Assembly (NCBI GenBank): GCA_039621445.1
Contig: CP154954.1
Location: 15,580,140 to 15,644,139, forward strand
Direction of reading: 5' to 3'
Length of the DNA: 64,000 nt
Source of the DNA: Euglena gracilis
Lineage: Eukaryota > Euglenida > Euglenophyceae > Euglenales
In this document: positions 33,146-44,640 of the stretch, one piece after another
How the letters are laid out: each line of letters starts with the position of its first letter
Position numbering within the stretch: position 1 is the first letter of the stretch
Notes under the pieces: model-generated
The model's input: only the letters and a program-made list of their open reading frames with translations
Database searches by the model: none
Told to the model about the DNA's origin: nothing
Position numbers and translations under genes: made by a program

Positions 33146-33811
33146 GCCCAGGCGCCGAGACTCCGACAGAGTTCTCCCCACCCAATTTACCTCGGTACAA
33201 ACAGCTATCAGGCCCGCTGAGCCATCGTCCCCACAAGGCCTTAACCTTCCAGTGGCAGTCATATAAGGTCAGGCTAACTCCAGTTTCTGATGATTTTGAA
33301 GGGCTCGAATTTGTATGCCTTTTTCAAGCGGCCAAGCCATTTTTCTTGTACCTTCGAATCATCTTCATTCTTTCTGACGCAGAGGGCTTTGGCATTCCAT
33401 TTGCTGCTTCTCAATTTGGCATTGTTGACGTGCTATACAGTTGGAAGCCAACCCTTTCTCGGGGACTTCATGCAAGGTTTTGTTGTGCAGAGGCCTCTCA
33501 TATTTAATGCCAACCCTCGGGGAGGAACCCCTGGAGAGTTTTTTAGAAACTTTGACCCAAAATTGAAACCTAAACTGGTTGCCCCTTCCGAGACCCAGGG
33601 GCACCCCCTATGGGGCGGGTGGTGAGTACCAACCCCTCCCTCCCCTTTGGGTCCTTATTATTAAAATATTAATTATATTAAACACATAATAGTGCATGAA
33701 TTAATTGGATAGGAATACACATAATGTGTTAATTATGAATTGATATATTAAATACACTAAACCCGGGGCAGTTCAAGATTTTATTTTCCGTTTTGTTTGG
33801 CCCCTGCCAGG

Positions 33812-33897
33812 GAGGTTCTTTCCGTGTACGAGGTGCTATGCACGTACATGGGGTACGCCGCGGCACAAAGCCCAACAGCGTCCGAGCTTCCCGGGGC
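33812..33897 (+). CDS. Gene 1 exon (EVLSVYEVLCTYMGYAAA)
   Basis: Codes EVLSVYEVLCTYMGYAAAQ then SPTASELPG. VPGKA-EVLSVYEVL completes the conserved 'GK.epv.vyevl' that closes the cyclase domain. CTG 33804-33806 defines the start. The end at 33897 is chosen because CAG 33901-33903 lies at +4 and the join to 35617 keeps the frame (PGA-AVRYEEAY). Confidence 0.82.
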
Positions 33898-34599
33898 GGT
33901 CAGCATGGACGTGGAGGAAATGGAGCATCCAAGGGAGATTTACAAGCCTGTCAAGTCACCACCCAGGGATTTCAATGCTCGCTTTGCCATCCCCTGATCA
34001 CATTCTTTTTAGCTTCAGCCTTCTCAGCCATTCACACATCTGTTCAAATTTGGGATATGTCACCTTAAAACAACAATTTCAACATTGCTTCATGATGACC
34101 TCGGTTCACGTTCTTCTGTGGTCAAGCAGCTTTGGACAGTGTGCAAACGTTTTACAGAAAATTGAGAAATTGACGCATTGAATGAAGGCAACAGTGTTGA
34201 AAGTCATCGAAGGATTCAAAAGAGTAGGGAGGTGATACCATTTGGATGCGCACACCCAGCTAACAGATCAACCAACATCCAGATGAGCTTTTGATGAGCT
34301 TCTGATCCTCCCCGCCTTTTCAGACATTATGCTCACGTGGCAGGCGATGTGATTTTTTTTAGATGTTGGAGTAAAACACGATTCTTCCCTCCCTGGGCAG
34401 GAGGGAAACTGTCTTTCCCAACCACATGCAATCATGCACGATGCACCTCCGCAGGCATTTTTCAAGGAGCGACCACAATGCCTGGCCTCAAGTGCCATGC
34501 CAGGCAGGAGCCTGGAAGTCTACACTCCTGTCCACGGCCAGAGATAACCCCCACACAGTTTCCCTCCCCACTCTCTTGGACTTTGGGTTTCCAGGTCTT

Positions 34600-35096
34600 T
34601 GGGTCCCCCCCCCCCCCCCCCCCGGGCAATTGACGCCCCCGGGCAATTGACGCCCCCGGGCAATTGACGCCCCCGGGCAATTGTCACCCCTGGCTGTGCC
34701 GGCCAATTTGTCACCCCGGGAAATTGTCACCCCCGTCCGTGCTGCCCAATTTGTCACCCCCCCTACAGAAGATGTTTGTGAACTTTCTTTTCACCAACAC
34801 GACTCGATTGATCCTCTATTTCGCCACAACATGCTGAGAAATGTCACATACCAAATGCTCTGCACAATATCACGACCATAGCTGCATTTTTGCGTGTTCA
34901 CTGGTGTTTCAGATGGTGTTTTTGGTCATTTGGATTTAATGTGGCCTACATCGGTGGGCAATTGACGCCCCCGGGCAATTGACGCCCCCGGGCAATTGTC
35001 ACCCCCCTCTGTGCTGGCCAAATTGTCACCCCGGGAAATTGTCACCCCCCTCCGTGCTGCCCGATTTGTCACGCGACAATTGCCCGGGGGGGGGGG
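34600..35096. repeat. CAATTGACGCC / AATTGTCACC repeat cluster, two blocks
   Basis: Blocks at 34617-34768 and 34957-35092 are made of direct units CCCGGGCAATTGACGCC and AATTGTCACCCC, bounded by a C-tract at the left (34600-34624) and by GACAATTGCCCGGGGGG at the right. A third block at 55297-55425 carries the same unit order and the same downstream GTGAACTTTCTTTTCACC sequence. Confidence 0.65.
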
Positions 35097-35616
35097 GCGG
35101 GTATGGGGCCAGGAAGCAGTTCTCAGGTGCGGCCTGAGATTTGTTCTTCTGGGTCCTGTCTGGGCACCACCCCATCATTGGCCCACTGGTCACCCCCCTG
35201 GGGGGGGTAAGGTGGTAGGGGGGGGGGTCCCTCTTGAGGCTCAATATGAAACTTTGGGGAAAAAATGGCCGTAACTCCGGCCAGGCGGGGAGTTGCGGGG
35301 AAATCAAAATACTGTTAGATAGGGCATTTTAAGGTTTTCAATTTAGGTCTTTGACATTTCTTTTGATTTCCCACCATTTTTGAGAAATTTCAAAAACTTT
35401 ATTCTTTGACCCCCCCCCAAAAAACGCCGAAATCTTTGGCGACCGAAAACTGGAGGTAGGACGGGTCCCCCCCCCCCCTCCTCGGAGATTCCCATACAAG
35501 CTGTCGTCGTCACCCCTCCCTGCCCACCTTTGCGCAGCAGGGGGGTGCCTCCGGCCTGCCCCCAGGCAGGTGCCGTACCACTGGAGACGGGTGGACCGCA
35601 GTGCACTGCTGCGGTC

Positions 35617-35659
35617 CGCCGTCCGGTACGAGGAGGCGTACACCGCTGTGGCGGCTGGC
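35617..35659 (+). CDS. Gene 1 exon (AVRYEEAYTAVAAG), 43 bp
   Basis: Codes AVRYEEAYTAVAAG, the start of the short helical tail after the catalytic domain ('Y..Ay.ava.gd...Ar..l'). CTG 35609-35611 and CAG 35663-35665 define both ends. The following intron's CAG-proximal 14 bases match the complement of the 14 bases ending in CTG 37620-37622 at 12 positions. Confidence 0.85.
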
Positions 35660-36317
35660 AAACAGCCCGCTGTGCTGACTCCCCCGCTACTCACAGCCAG
35701 CTTTCCCAATGTTCAGTGGCAGTGGTGCTTCTGCCGGAAATTTTGGACCTCAGGGTCGGAAGACCAGGGACGCCTCATGTTGTATTTCCCGTTGCGCGTT
35801 GATATTGGACACGCCGAAACAGGCAAACAAAACAATTAAAAACCATTTGTGTACCTGCCCCTTCTTTCCCCTGGGCAATTCCCTCCCTCTTGCATGAGGC
35901 CACATCCTTTGTCTTTTTTTTATTATCTTTTTGCAATGGATGAGGGGCAAAAATGCCAGAAGAAAACCATACACAAATGAAGCATGTTGTGTGTTTCTGT
36001 GTGTTTTGTGGAATCTGCATCCCGTCAATTTTCCTGAATTCGTGGAATTCTTGAAATTGGCCATGGATAAGTTTATATCTTATTTGAGGGGCTCTGTAAA
36101 GGGGGGGGGGCAGTTGGATGTGATTCTTCCAGGGTATTTTAAACTCTTTCCTTCAACCAGATTTCCATCTCTCATATCCGACAATAGAGATCTGTCGGAT
36201 GTCGGCGGGGAGGCAAAAAAATGTTTTTGGCAGACCCTGTTTGCAGAACTATGGGTAGCTTCGGAAAGACAGAGAATATTACCCCCCCCCCCGCAAAAAA
36301 CTGACAGGGTGGGTCCC

Positions 36318-37035
36318 GAGCATCTCTTTAAGGTTTTGCAGACCCCCCCTTCCCAAGGGGGTCTGCAGCAGCCAGCTCCAATTTTGGCCCAGCCCAGCTG
36401 CAACAGCACCTCGGGGGGGGGGGGTGCTGCTTGCCCTGCTATGTGAAGTGCCGAATTTTTTTTGGCAAAAAGTGTTCAAAAATTGGCCCAGAATGGTGTT
36501 TTGGTGGTGTTTTGGGCGTTTTAGGGGGGTTAGCCAGATGCTCATTTTTTCTCAAAACTGTGTTTCGCAGGTCATTTTTGGGCAATTGTCCTATTTCGGC
36601 CCAGCCCGGCCCAGCCCAGGTCCAGCCAGGGTCCAGCCCATACCATTGCTTAACCCCCCCCCCCCCGGGGGGTTGGTGACTGACTGGTTTTTTTCAGAAT
36701 GACTGACGGGTTTTCTGGCCAAGAGTCCCCCCCCCCCGGGGGGTAGGCCCAAAAATGAAAAAGTGGCTGGCCTGGCGCCAGAATTTTTTTGGAGTTTTTT
36801 GAGACTTTTTGGCAATATTGCTTTGCCAACACGAGCGCATTCAAAGGTGGCTGATCCCCCGGGGGGGGGTAAAGTGACTGACTGGTTTTTTTGGGGGGAA
36901 AAGTTGCTGACTGGTTCTTTCAGAGTGGAAAGTGACCTCCCCTCACCCCTGGGGGGGGGGTCGCTAAGCAATGGTATGGTCCCCCAGCCCAAATTTCTAG
37001 CCCTAGCCCAGCAACCCCGGGGTCCTTAAGGAGAT
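36318..37035. mobile_element. C/G-tract-bounded element, CTTTAAGG...CCTTAAGG ends
   Basis: GCATCTCTTTAAGG at the left is inverted as CCTTAAGGAGATGC at the right. The internal order (CTGCAGCAGCCAGCTCC, AGCCCAGCC, TTTTTCTCAAAACTGTGTT, GCAGGTCATTTTTGGGCA) matches 51971-52418, so they are copies of one family. A second inner unit with 'GTGACTGACTGGTTTTTT' motifs (36672-36930) is shared with 22.5-22.75, 46.27-46.5 and 53.4-53.65 kb, suggesting a nested or composite insertion. Confidence 0.6.
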
Positions 37036-37627
37036 GCATGCTCCTGAGCAGCGGCCGGCGATAGTTCAAAATGGGCCGAGGTTGGCACAGTCCTCTGTAC
37101 CGGTGTCCAGAATGCGCCGTGTACCCTGTGCTGGTGCAGGGGAAATTGTTTGGGCGGAAATAGCCAATCTGGGAAATGCCCAAGGGTTCCCCCCCCCCAC
37201 CCCATCCTTGGGTGGGTAGCCTCCCGCCCCAACTCTCCTTCCCATTTTTCCCGGGGCAGTTTGTAAAAACGATCCTTTGATGCCGAAGGTGTGGGCACCA
37301 TTGGGCACCACCACAGCACACCAGAGAAGTGCCATGGTGGGCGGGTCGTATACATATGGGCCCCACCCACTACGGGGAGGGGGACCAGAAGAAATTCTCT
37401 GCCCCCCCCCCCCCCCGAAAACAGGTTGTCCAAGCCAACCTAGACCTGAACCAGGCAGAAAATATCCCGTTAGATTACAAAAAATCTGGTTCAGGATTTC
37501 GGGACCCAACACCTTATTCCCTGGTTTCTGATCTCAAAACCAGAGGGGGGGGGCAGACAAAATGGAGGTTCACAAGCGACTGCAGGGAAATATGGTGCAA
37601 GTGAAATTAGCACAGCACGCTGCCGGG

Positions 37628-37771
37628 GACCACCAACGGGCGCGGCAGCTGCTGGCGGCCCACCCGCTGCTGGACCCGTCCGACAAGTCATGGGCCACCC
37701 TGGCTGCCCAGCTGGTGCGCACGGAGGCTGGCCAGCCATGGGACGGCGTGTTCTACTTCACAGAGAAGTAA
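37628..37771 (+). CDS. Gene 1 terminal exon and stop (WDGVFYFTEK)
   Basis: Reads DHQRARQLLAAHPLLDPSDK, then SWATLAAQLVRTEAGQPW and DGVFYFTEK, with TAA at 37769-37771. A 'p.WDGv..ltEK' C-terminus is, as I recall, common to many protist cyclases of this type and marks the true end of the protein. CTG 37620-37622 gives the 3' splice site. Codons are strongly GC-ending. Confidence 0.92.
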   Translation, partial: DHQRARQLLAAHPLLDPSDKSWATLAAQLVRTEAGQPWDGVFYFTEK

Positions 37772-37867
37772 CGGAGCAGGCTTTATCTTGTCCCTGTCTG
37801 ACAGCTTGAAGCTGTCATGCCCGAGAACCTGCCAGGTGTCGTCTGGGAAATTGTCAGTGTCCCTAAC

Positions 37868-38092
37868 TCCCCCCCCCCAAATACCCTGGCGAGGTGCCAG
37901 GTTATTGGAGCCAACTTTTGGCCCTGTCCCCCCGCCAGGTTATTTGGGCCACCTTTTCAGCGCCGTAAAGGAATTTTGCCAAAAAAGGACCCCGCCAAGT
38001 TACTGGAACTATCTTTTTTGCCCCTCCCCCCGCCAAGTTATTCGGCCCCCGCCAGGAGTTGGGACCCCGCCAGGTTATTTGGGGGGGGTTTA
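37868..38092. repeat. CCCGCCAGGTTATTTGG repeat element
   Basis: Left end CCCCCCCAAATACCCTGGCG and right end CCGCCAGGTTATTTGGGGGG are inverted. Four or five direct CCCGCCA(A/G)GTTA units lie between. It starts about 100 bases after the gene 1 stop codon, so it may be in the 3' untranslated region. Confidence 0.55.
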
Positions 38093-38363
38093 GTTCCGAC
38101 CGACCCATCAGGTAAAAGCAGACCTCTCGTTCGTGTGCATCAAGAAAAAATTTATTATGAACAGTGTATATTTTTTGTATTTGGTGTGCATCGGTCCCTC
38201 CTCAACCTTTTCTCACAGGAATGAAGCAAGTCCCCTTTTTTTCCCATTTTGACCTTTTTTATTTTTGATCATTTCGGTCATTCTTGTCCACTGCTGTGCA
38301 GAATTTCAATTTCCCCCATTTCCAGAACATTAAACTCTGTATCTGAGCGTCCACAATACCTAC

Positions 38364-38532
38364 CTACCCCCCCCCCCCCGGGAAACTGTCATGCCCGAGA
38401 ACCTGTCAGGGTCCCGCCCGGGAAACTGTCAGGGTCCCTGCTACCGGCCAACCTGTCAGTATAGGAAGTTGTCAGGGTCCCCGGTACTGGCCAACCTGTC
38501 AGGTGACAGTTTCCCGGGGGGGGGGGTAGGTA
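38364..38532. repeat. GGGAAACTGTCA / TGACAGTTTCCC element
   Basis: Bounded by TACCCCC...CGGGAAACTGTCA and its inverse TGACAGTTTCCCGGGG...GGTA, with internal CCTGTCAG units. Related copies are at 18536-18672 and a right half at 23905-23970. TA lies on both sides of the C- and G-tracts. Confidence 0.6.
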
Positions 38533-41500
38533 TGCCGGTAGGTATGCCGATGCAGACTATGTAGCCCATTCGCCAATGTGCATGGCTATTCCCGCGACGC
38601 CGGGATACTCCGGGGAGTCAATAAGTGGCCGCAAAAGAAGCAGCTTGGGCGAAAGCACCCCTTCGGTTTCCCCCCCACCCCGACTTCCCGGGCCATTTTT
38701 CTTTCCTACGGCCTGCACGAAGCATCCCCCCGCCCACACCATGCGTGCCTCACATGCGGGCCTCACAATGTCTTTGTGCTTCGCCCTCGGTGTCCCTTCC
38801 TCCCTTTTCCTTTCCTCGAGGGAGTGCGAACTTCCTGAGCACCCTACTTGATGCCGGAAAGGCCGGCCGAGCAATTGTCTCGTCCAATTTTCAAAAAAAA
38901 CCGACAATTTCCAGAGGAGCCCTTTTCAAAAAATAAGCGTTGTTGCGGGAAACTTCTCGCCCAGGGTTTTCCGACCTGCTGTCCGCGCCTGATTTTGCTG
39001 GCCCGAAAAATGGGGGAATGGGCCAGCTTGCTCTTCCCCCCCGTTCTGAGTTGGAAATGAGGCTTTTAATGCGGTTTTGGCTGATCTTGGTAAAAAAAAT
39101 CCCAACAGCCCAAAAATGGGCTTTGGGCCAAAAAAATCACTGGACAAAGTTTTCCACTCGCCAGCTGCTAGGATTTCCGCTTGACAAATTTTGGACTGGG
39201 TTCATCGAGCCCCCCAGGGGGCTACTGCGGACCGTTGAATGAACAATGCATGTGAGTCAAAATCTGACCCATACCAGGGTGGTGCAACGGGCCCCCCTTG
39301 GCCATGGGGAGGAGTCGGTCCCAGGAGTTGGGGGGGGGGGCGATCCCCCACCCACCATGGCACCCGCACAAAGAAATCCCCACGGCGCCCAAAGAAAATT
39401 TTGGCTGAAAAATCGGGGCCCCCGGAAACACAAGAAGGCCGATGGTTGGCACGCAGTCCACCACTCCACTGAAGCATGGAAGCGATCTGAGGCCTGGTTT
39501 CAGACCCCAAGGGTGCGACACTGATGGCCTTCTCTGACGTTGTCGCCCTTTGGTGCGTGCATTCGCGTGTGTTTGTCTGTGTGTGTCGCGTGTTTCATTT
39601 TGGTGCGAAGGGGATTGAGTGCTGCTGTTGGACGCCTGATTGATATGACTGATAAATGTGTGGGTTCCCCCATTTTGCAGTTCACGATGTGCTGGTGTAT
39701 TGTTAAAAGGGCTGCGGGTGAATGCGACCCACATGGGAGACCTTTCGGTCTCCGTTGTACACACACCGAATAAACCCCGCCTGCGTAAATAACAGCATGT
39801 CGTTCTCACGCATGTTTTAGCTGGGTCTGACGACTCCCAAGATTGCTTGGGGTTTCCCTTTCGCTTCGGCCAACCACATCATGTTCCCAACACCGACTGT
39901 GCAAGGTTTCGCTTCTTTGGCAGCAGCTTTAGGTTGATGTGCCGCTCGGCAGGTCATCCCCCAGCATGTATTTTTCTCAGTGTAATGAATACGTACCGCA
40001 TTTGTATGTTTTGGTTCCAATAAATTCTATTTTGCACACCCATCTCCCTTCCAGCATTCTCAGAGCACGAGGGAGGCCAATACCTCTCCTTTAGTGCCCC
40101 CACCGCACCCCGGCCTCCAATCACCCAGGCTGCCTCCTGTTGCTCCCCAACAGTACCTTTTGGGCAACGTATGCTGCATAAATTAATGATTGTGTGATGG
40201 GCACCGTGACAATAAAAGACATCTGTCTAGCCAAGAGATTTTCGCAATGATGGACGATGAAATTGACCAATTATTTTTTTAGATGGTTTGAAGTGGGCAG
40301 GAAGCGGAAAACCGCTTCGTCCGACCCCCCAAACTTTTAGCCTTTTTTTGGAAGAACCCCTTTTTGGGTAGTTTCTGACGATCGTTTGGGTTAGAATAAT
40401 GAATTTCTATAAGAGGCCGAAATGAGCGAAAGGCGGCATAATTTTTTAAGCCAAAGTAGAAATCGGCGAACAGCACCCGAAATTTTCAGATGAGGCGAAA
40501 AACACGCTTCGTCACTGCCTAGTTCTACTGCACTCCAAACTGAAGAAAAGCAAAACGATCCGAAATGGGGGTCTCCCGAGACCCGAACTGGTGGTCTCCC
40601 GAGAACCGAAAGAGCAGGGAAACCAAGATTGCCAAAAACTGCTTCCCTATTGAACGTCAAAAAGCGGAAATGAGAAGCTGGAAGAGGATTGGAGAAGATT
40701 GACCGCAAACACCCCCAAATTTTTTAAAATGACCAAGAGGAAGCGGAAACACATTTTCCTAACGATTCAATTTTTATGACCATGATTTCTAAGGCCTGAG
40801 TGGCCTTAAGGGGCACTAAAACGAGGGTGAGATGAAGCCGGAACCCACTTCCTCCATCTAGCATATGTTCATTTCAAAATAGTCTCTGTGGCATGGGCAT
40901 TCGGGAAACGTTGAGTGGTCAACAGATAAGTTTGTGCTGTGATAGCACGTTCATGCGGTTGATGCTAGAACACGCCCCTGTCCGGATGGGGCCTTGAGAT
41001 ATGAAGCACGAATGCAGGGGGAGGGAGGAAGATGGTTTGAAATGTTTGCGTGGGAGAGCTGGTTGTGAACAAGGTTGTTGCGATCTGGCCCAAATGTATC
41101 GCGGGACACAGAATGACATCTGGATGCTTTTGGTGCACCCACTGCAACCACTTTGCTTGGTCCCTCGAACTATGCACTTACTGAGGGAATGCATTGCACC
41201 CCCCAGGCGTGGAGTCGTTGTGGCAGTGTGGGCAGGGCATTGTGGGCTGGGGAACGTCATCTAAACTCAACGGGAGAGGGAGGGCCATTGGGGACGGTTT
41301 CTGGCCTCACCGTGATGGGATTGAAGTACTTTTGTGGGTGTAATAACGAGCTGAGATGCAGCATCATGGATGAGGCGGGTCCAAGTGGTTCAGAGAGTGC
41401 TCCCCCTTCCCCTGAGACGAACATGTGGTGCAGTACCCAGCCTCAGATGCCAAGGTTTGATCCGAGGAAGCGGAAAGCCGCCTCTTCGGATTGCAGGGTA

Positions 41501-42458
41501 TAGGGCGAGGAGGAGATTGCCAGCCACACCATAGCTACACCAATAGAAACAGGCGGTTGGAGAAGTTGCCTCGTCGTCCATAATGAAGCGGAAACTTGCT
41601 ACCTCGGTGTTTTTCAACATACCCTGAAGCGTCCCGGAATCAATGTGAATCCTGTGGAGGTTGCAGAGCAGTTCCTGTAGCAGCAGACAGGGACGGAAGC
41701 GGCTTGGTGTGTACTGCAGAGGGGTGTGGTGATGGTAGGTTTTGAACAAGATTGTGTCAGGGGAGCAGCACAGAGGAAATCAGGCATCTGGAAAAAAGAT
41801 TCAGAGGAGAGTAGTCCACACATCTCGGAGGTGGCGTTGGGCATCACCCGTGGCAATCCATCCAGAGGATATCTTTGGTATTCGCAGGCATATGCCACAC
41901 CAAAAGGGGTCACGGGGAGAGAAAACCGTTGGATGGGGACCCAGGAGGGGAAGGAAGATGGTGGTTTCAAGTGAGAGAAGGCAGGTGTTATCCCTTCTGG
42001 TACCAGAAACAGAAAACAAAGCCAAGTGAAAGCTGCAATTGGGCCTGGACGCTTTGTCGCAATCAAAAGAAAACTGGACCACAAAGCCTTTAAAAGCCCC
42101 CTCCCCAAACCTGTGAAATCCATCGAAACCTGCCAAAGTATCCAGCGATGCAGAATTCTGTTTCAAAACCTGCCAAAATATCCAGCTGTGGAGAATTCTG
42201 TTTCAAAACCTGCCCTCACGTTCCTGCTTCCACAGCCAAAGCGCATGCAGTTGGGCCTTTCCTGTGTGGTTTTGTCCATTTGCTCTTCCCGGGCCGTGTT
42301 TCAAGCCCACCTCCACCTGTTACGTCGCAGAAGGTGGACCCTGGAGGGCTGTCTTCGTCCTCCAGGGCCCGCCGATGGCTCTCGGCAGGACATCCTGGTG
42401 AACTGAACACCTACCATACTCCCAGGAGGCTCACGGTGACCAGGCATTATTTTTTTTT

Positions 42459-42567
42459 AAGGCGAGATTTCTCAAAAAATTTTAAGGCGTTTTTTAAGGT
42501 TTTTTAAGGTTTTTTAAGGTTTTTTGAGGAATTTTAAAAATTTTTAAGGTTTTTTAAGGCATTTTTT
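42459..42567. repeat. TTTTTTAAGG short tandem repeat, array 1
   Basis: Repeats of TTTTTTAAGG and close variants, followed by A/T homopolymer-rich sequence up to the palindromic element. A second array is at 44490-44640. Confidence 0.8.
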
Positions 42568-42783
42568 TTCATTGCAACTGTTTTAAATTTCTGACCCTAT
42601 TCAGGACATTTGCTTGCCTGTTGGACTTAAATGGCCTAAAATGGCCTCAAATGGGGAAATTTTGGGGCTTGACCATAGGTGACCAAGGTTGACTGCTTGT
42701 TTTTTTGAAACAAAAAAAATGTTTTTTTAAAACAGCATGTTTTTTTTAAAAAAAACTTTTTTTTAAAAAAACAATTTTTAAAA

Positions 42784-43566
42784 TACAGTAGGGGAACTAA
42801 ATAGTGGGACACCTGAAAATTTTGTGGGTCATACCCAACCCCCAGCCCCAAAGCCTCTGCCAGCCCATGGGATGTGGTGATGGTGTGTGCACACTGGCAT
42901 GGCCCTGCCCCACGCAGCAGTGCCCCAGCCAGCTCTGCTGCAGCACGCTGTGCCAAAATCAGGCCAATCCTATGTGAGCAGGTTTTTTCCATTTCCTGAC
43001 CCCTTTTGGACTGCAAAGAAAACCCAGCCTCAGGTAAGGGGACGAGGCGGTTCACACTGCAGTGAGTGACATTGGACCCCTACTTTGAACAATGCAGGTT
43101 AACAACCCCTGTCAACGTGGGCTGGTGGGGCGATGGCCTCGACATGCGGACCAATTTGGGCAAAAATCACCGTTTTTGGCCATTTTTTGCCCAAATTGGT
43201 CCGCATGTCGAGGCCATCGCCCCACCAGCCCACGTTGACAGGGGTTGTTAACCTGCATTGTTCAAAGTAGGGGTCCAATGTCACTCACTGCAGTGTGAAC
43301 CGCCTCGTCCCCTTACCTGAGGCTGGGTTTTCTTTGCAGTCCAAAAGGGGTCAGGAAATGGAAAAAACCTGCTCACATAGGATTGGCCTGATTTTGGCAC
43401 AGCGTGCTGCAGCAGAGCTGGCTGGGGCACTGCTGCGTGGGGCAGGGCCATGCCAGTGTGCACACACCATCACCACATCCCATGGGCTGGCAGAGGCTTT
43501 GGGGCTGGGGGTTGGGTATGACCCACAAAATTTTCAGGTGTCCCACTATTTAGTTCCCCTACTGTA
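42784..43566. mobile_element. Long palindromic TA-flanked element (foldback MITE)
   Basis: Two inverted arms, 42784-43166 and 43184-43566, are about 383 bp each and match perfectly as far as I can check, separated by a 17-base spacer. Open frames in one arm recur identically in the other. The ends are TA-CAGTAGGGGAAC...ACTG-TA, that is, CAGT/ACTG termini between TA dinucleotides, the signature of Tc1/mariner/pogo-type insertion. It lies in the intergenic region. No transposase is seen, so it is non-autonomous. An inverted-duplication assembly artefact is less likely because the ends coincide with TA. Confidence 0.82.
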
Positions 43567-43639
43567 TGTGTTTTTTTAAAAAAAACACATCAAAAAAGTC
43601 TGGAAAAACTTAAAAACGTCACTTTTTGATGACAAAAAA

Positions 43640-44135
43640 ATACTTTAGAACTTTTTCCTCAAAAAATGGCCATTAAACTCCCTCAAGCCCCCATTTTTCA
43701 CACCTTCCAAAAAATCAATATTTTCTCAAAATTTTGAATTTGAGAGGTTTTTGAAGCAAAAGAAATGCCATTGAAAATCCAACAAATTTGACAGAGGAAA
43801 AGTGTCAGTAACATTTGACTGTGCCAAAACTTGGTCCACCTTTTTTGACCTTCGTTATTTTCCACCCCCCCCCCAAAACTACCAAATTTAACCCTGAAAT
43901 CTTTGAGTTTTTCTTTTGTCAAAATCAACATTTCTCAAAATTTCAATTTTGAGAGATTTTGGAAGCAAAAAAAAATCCCACTGAAAATCCAAAAAAATTT
44001 CCAAGGGAAAAAATGTCAGTAAAATTTGACTGTTCCAAAATTTGGTCCCATTTTTTTGACCTGCATTTTTTGACCCCCTCCTAGAAACTAACAATTTTCA
44101 TCCCTAAAATTTTGGTGATTTTTTTTGCTTGAAAT
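43640..44135 (+). repeat. Dispersed A/T-rich repeat, copy 3 (internally duplicated)
   Basis: Third copy. The block from TTCTCAAAATTT to CTTTGACC-like sequence occurs twice in tandem (about 43718-43905 and 43925-44115). It ends at GAAATGCTGTGGC, as copy 2 does. Confidence 0.65.
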
Positions 44136-44489
44136 GCTGTGGCAAGTGTGGGAAACTGCTCCAGCGTAGTAAATTGTCCCAAATCGGGATTTTTTTGTTG
44201 TTCATGCAACTTTTGCTGCAATTGCACTTTTGAGCAATTTGGGTTGACTCCTCCAAGAATGTCTCAAGTAATTCAAATCAAGAAAGATGTGGTTGCAAGT
44301 TTTGCTTATTCTGGCCGTGTGTCACAGCTTTTGGTGAACCGAGGCCAACCGAACTATGCCAGAAACCTTGGCAAACAATCCGGTTTTCACATTGTTTGTT
44401 CACAACCGCTTCTGCATTGACTGGCTTTATGCGGGGTTTCAGACATGCCATTATTTTGTTTGGTGCAAGAAAAAAAATCCCAGGGAGAA

Positions 44490-44640
44490 TTTTTAAGGTT
44501 TTTTAAGGTCATCACGCGGAGGAAAAACTTCCCCGGGGTGATTTTTTTAAGGTCTTTTAAGGTTTTTTAAGGTTTTTTAAGGCATTTTGGCAAAAAAAAT
44601 TTTAAGGTTTTTTAAGGTTTTTTAAGGTTTTTTAAGGCGC
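44490..44640. repeat. TTTTTTAAGG short tandem repeat, array 2
   Basis: Nine or more TTTTTTAAGG-like units interrupted by a CACGCGGAGGAAAAACTTCC segment, ending in the palindrome TTAAGGCGCCTTAA at about 44634-44647. Degenerate traces of the same unit occur at 21740-22110. Confidence 0.8.

Larger units (their letters stand above)
502..37771 (+). other. Gene 1: membrane-bound class III adenylyl cyclase (5'-incomplete, multi-exon)
   Basis: Span of the gene whose exons are listed separately. Predicted architecture: extracellular sensor-like region in several exons (0.5-16.1 kb), a transmembrane helix (exon ending 16842), a juxtamembrane segment, the FG-K-FVP linker that precedes the catalytic domain in many protist cyclases, a complete class III catalytic domain, then a short C-terminal region ending WDGVFYFTEK. 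Catalytic Asp, Asp, Lys, Thr, Asn and Arg all sit on one chain, so it would act as a homodimer converting ATP to cAMP at the membrane. From 29448 to 37771 all exon phases agree. The junctions around 20615-23118 and 23174-25261 are unresolved and the 5' end is outside the window. Guanylyl cyclase is less likely because a Lys, not Glu, precedes IIGD and a Thr, not Cys, sits seven residues before the catalytic Asn. Confidence 0.85.

Noticed and set aside
34617-35092. CRISPR-like array of short direct repeats
   Set aside because: Repeat units are uneven, spacers are not unique, and the eukaryotic intron context excludes it.
42887-43463. Identical 60- and 61-codon proteins encoded on opposite strands
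   Set aside because: Consequence of the perfect palindrome; no family recognised, no biased codon use.
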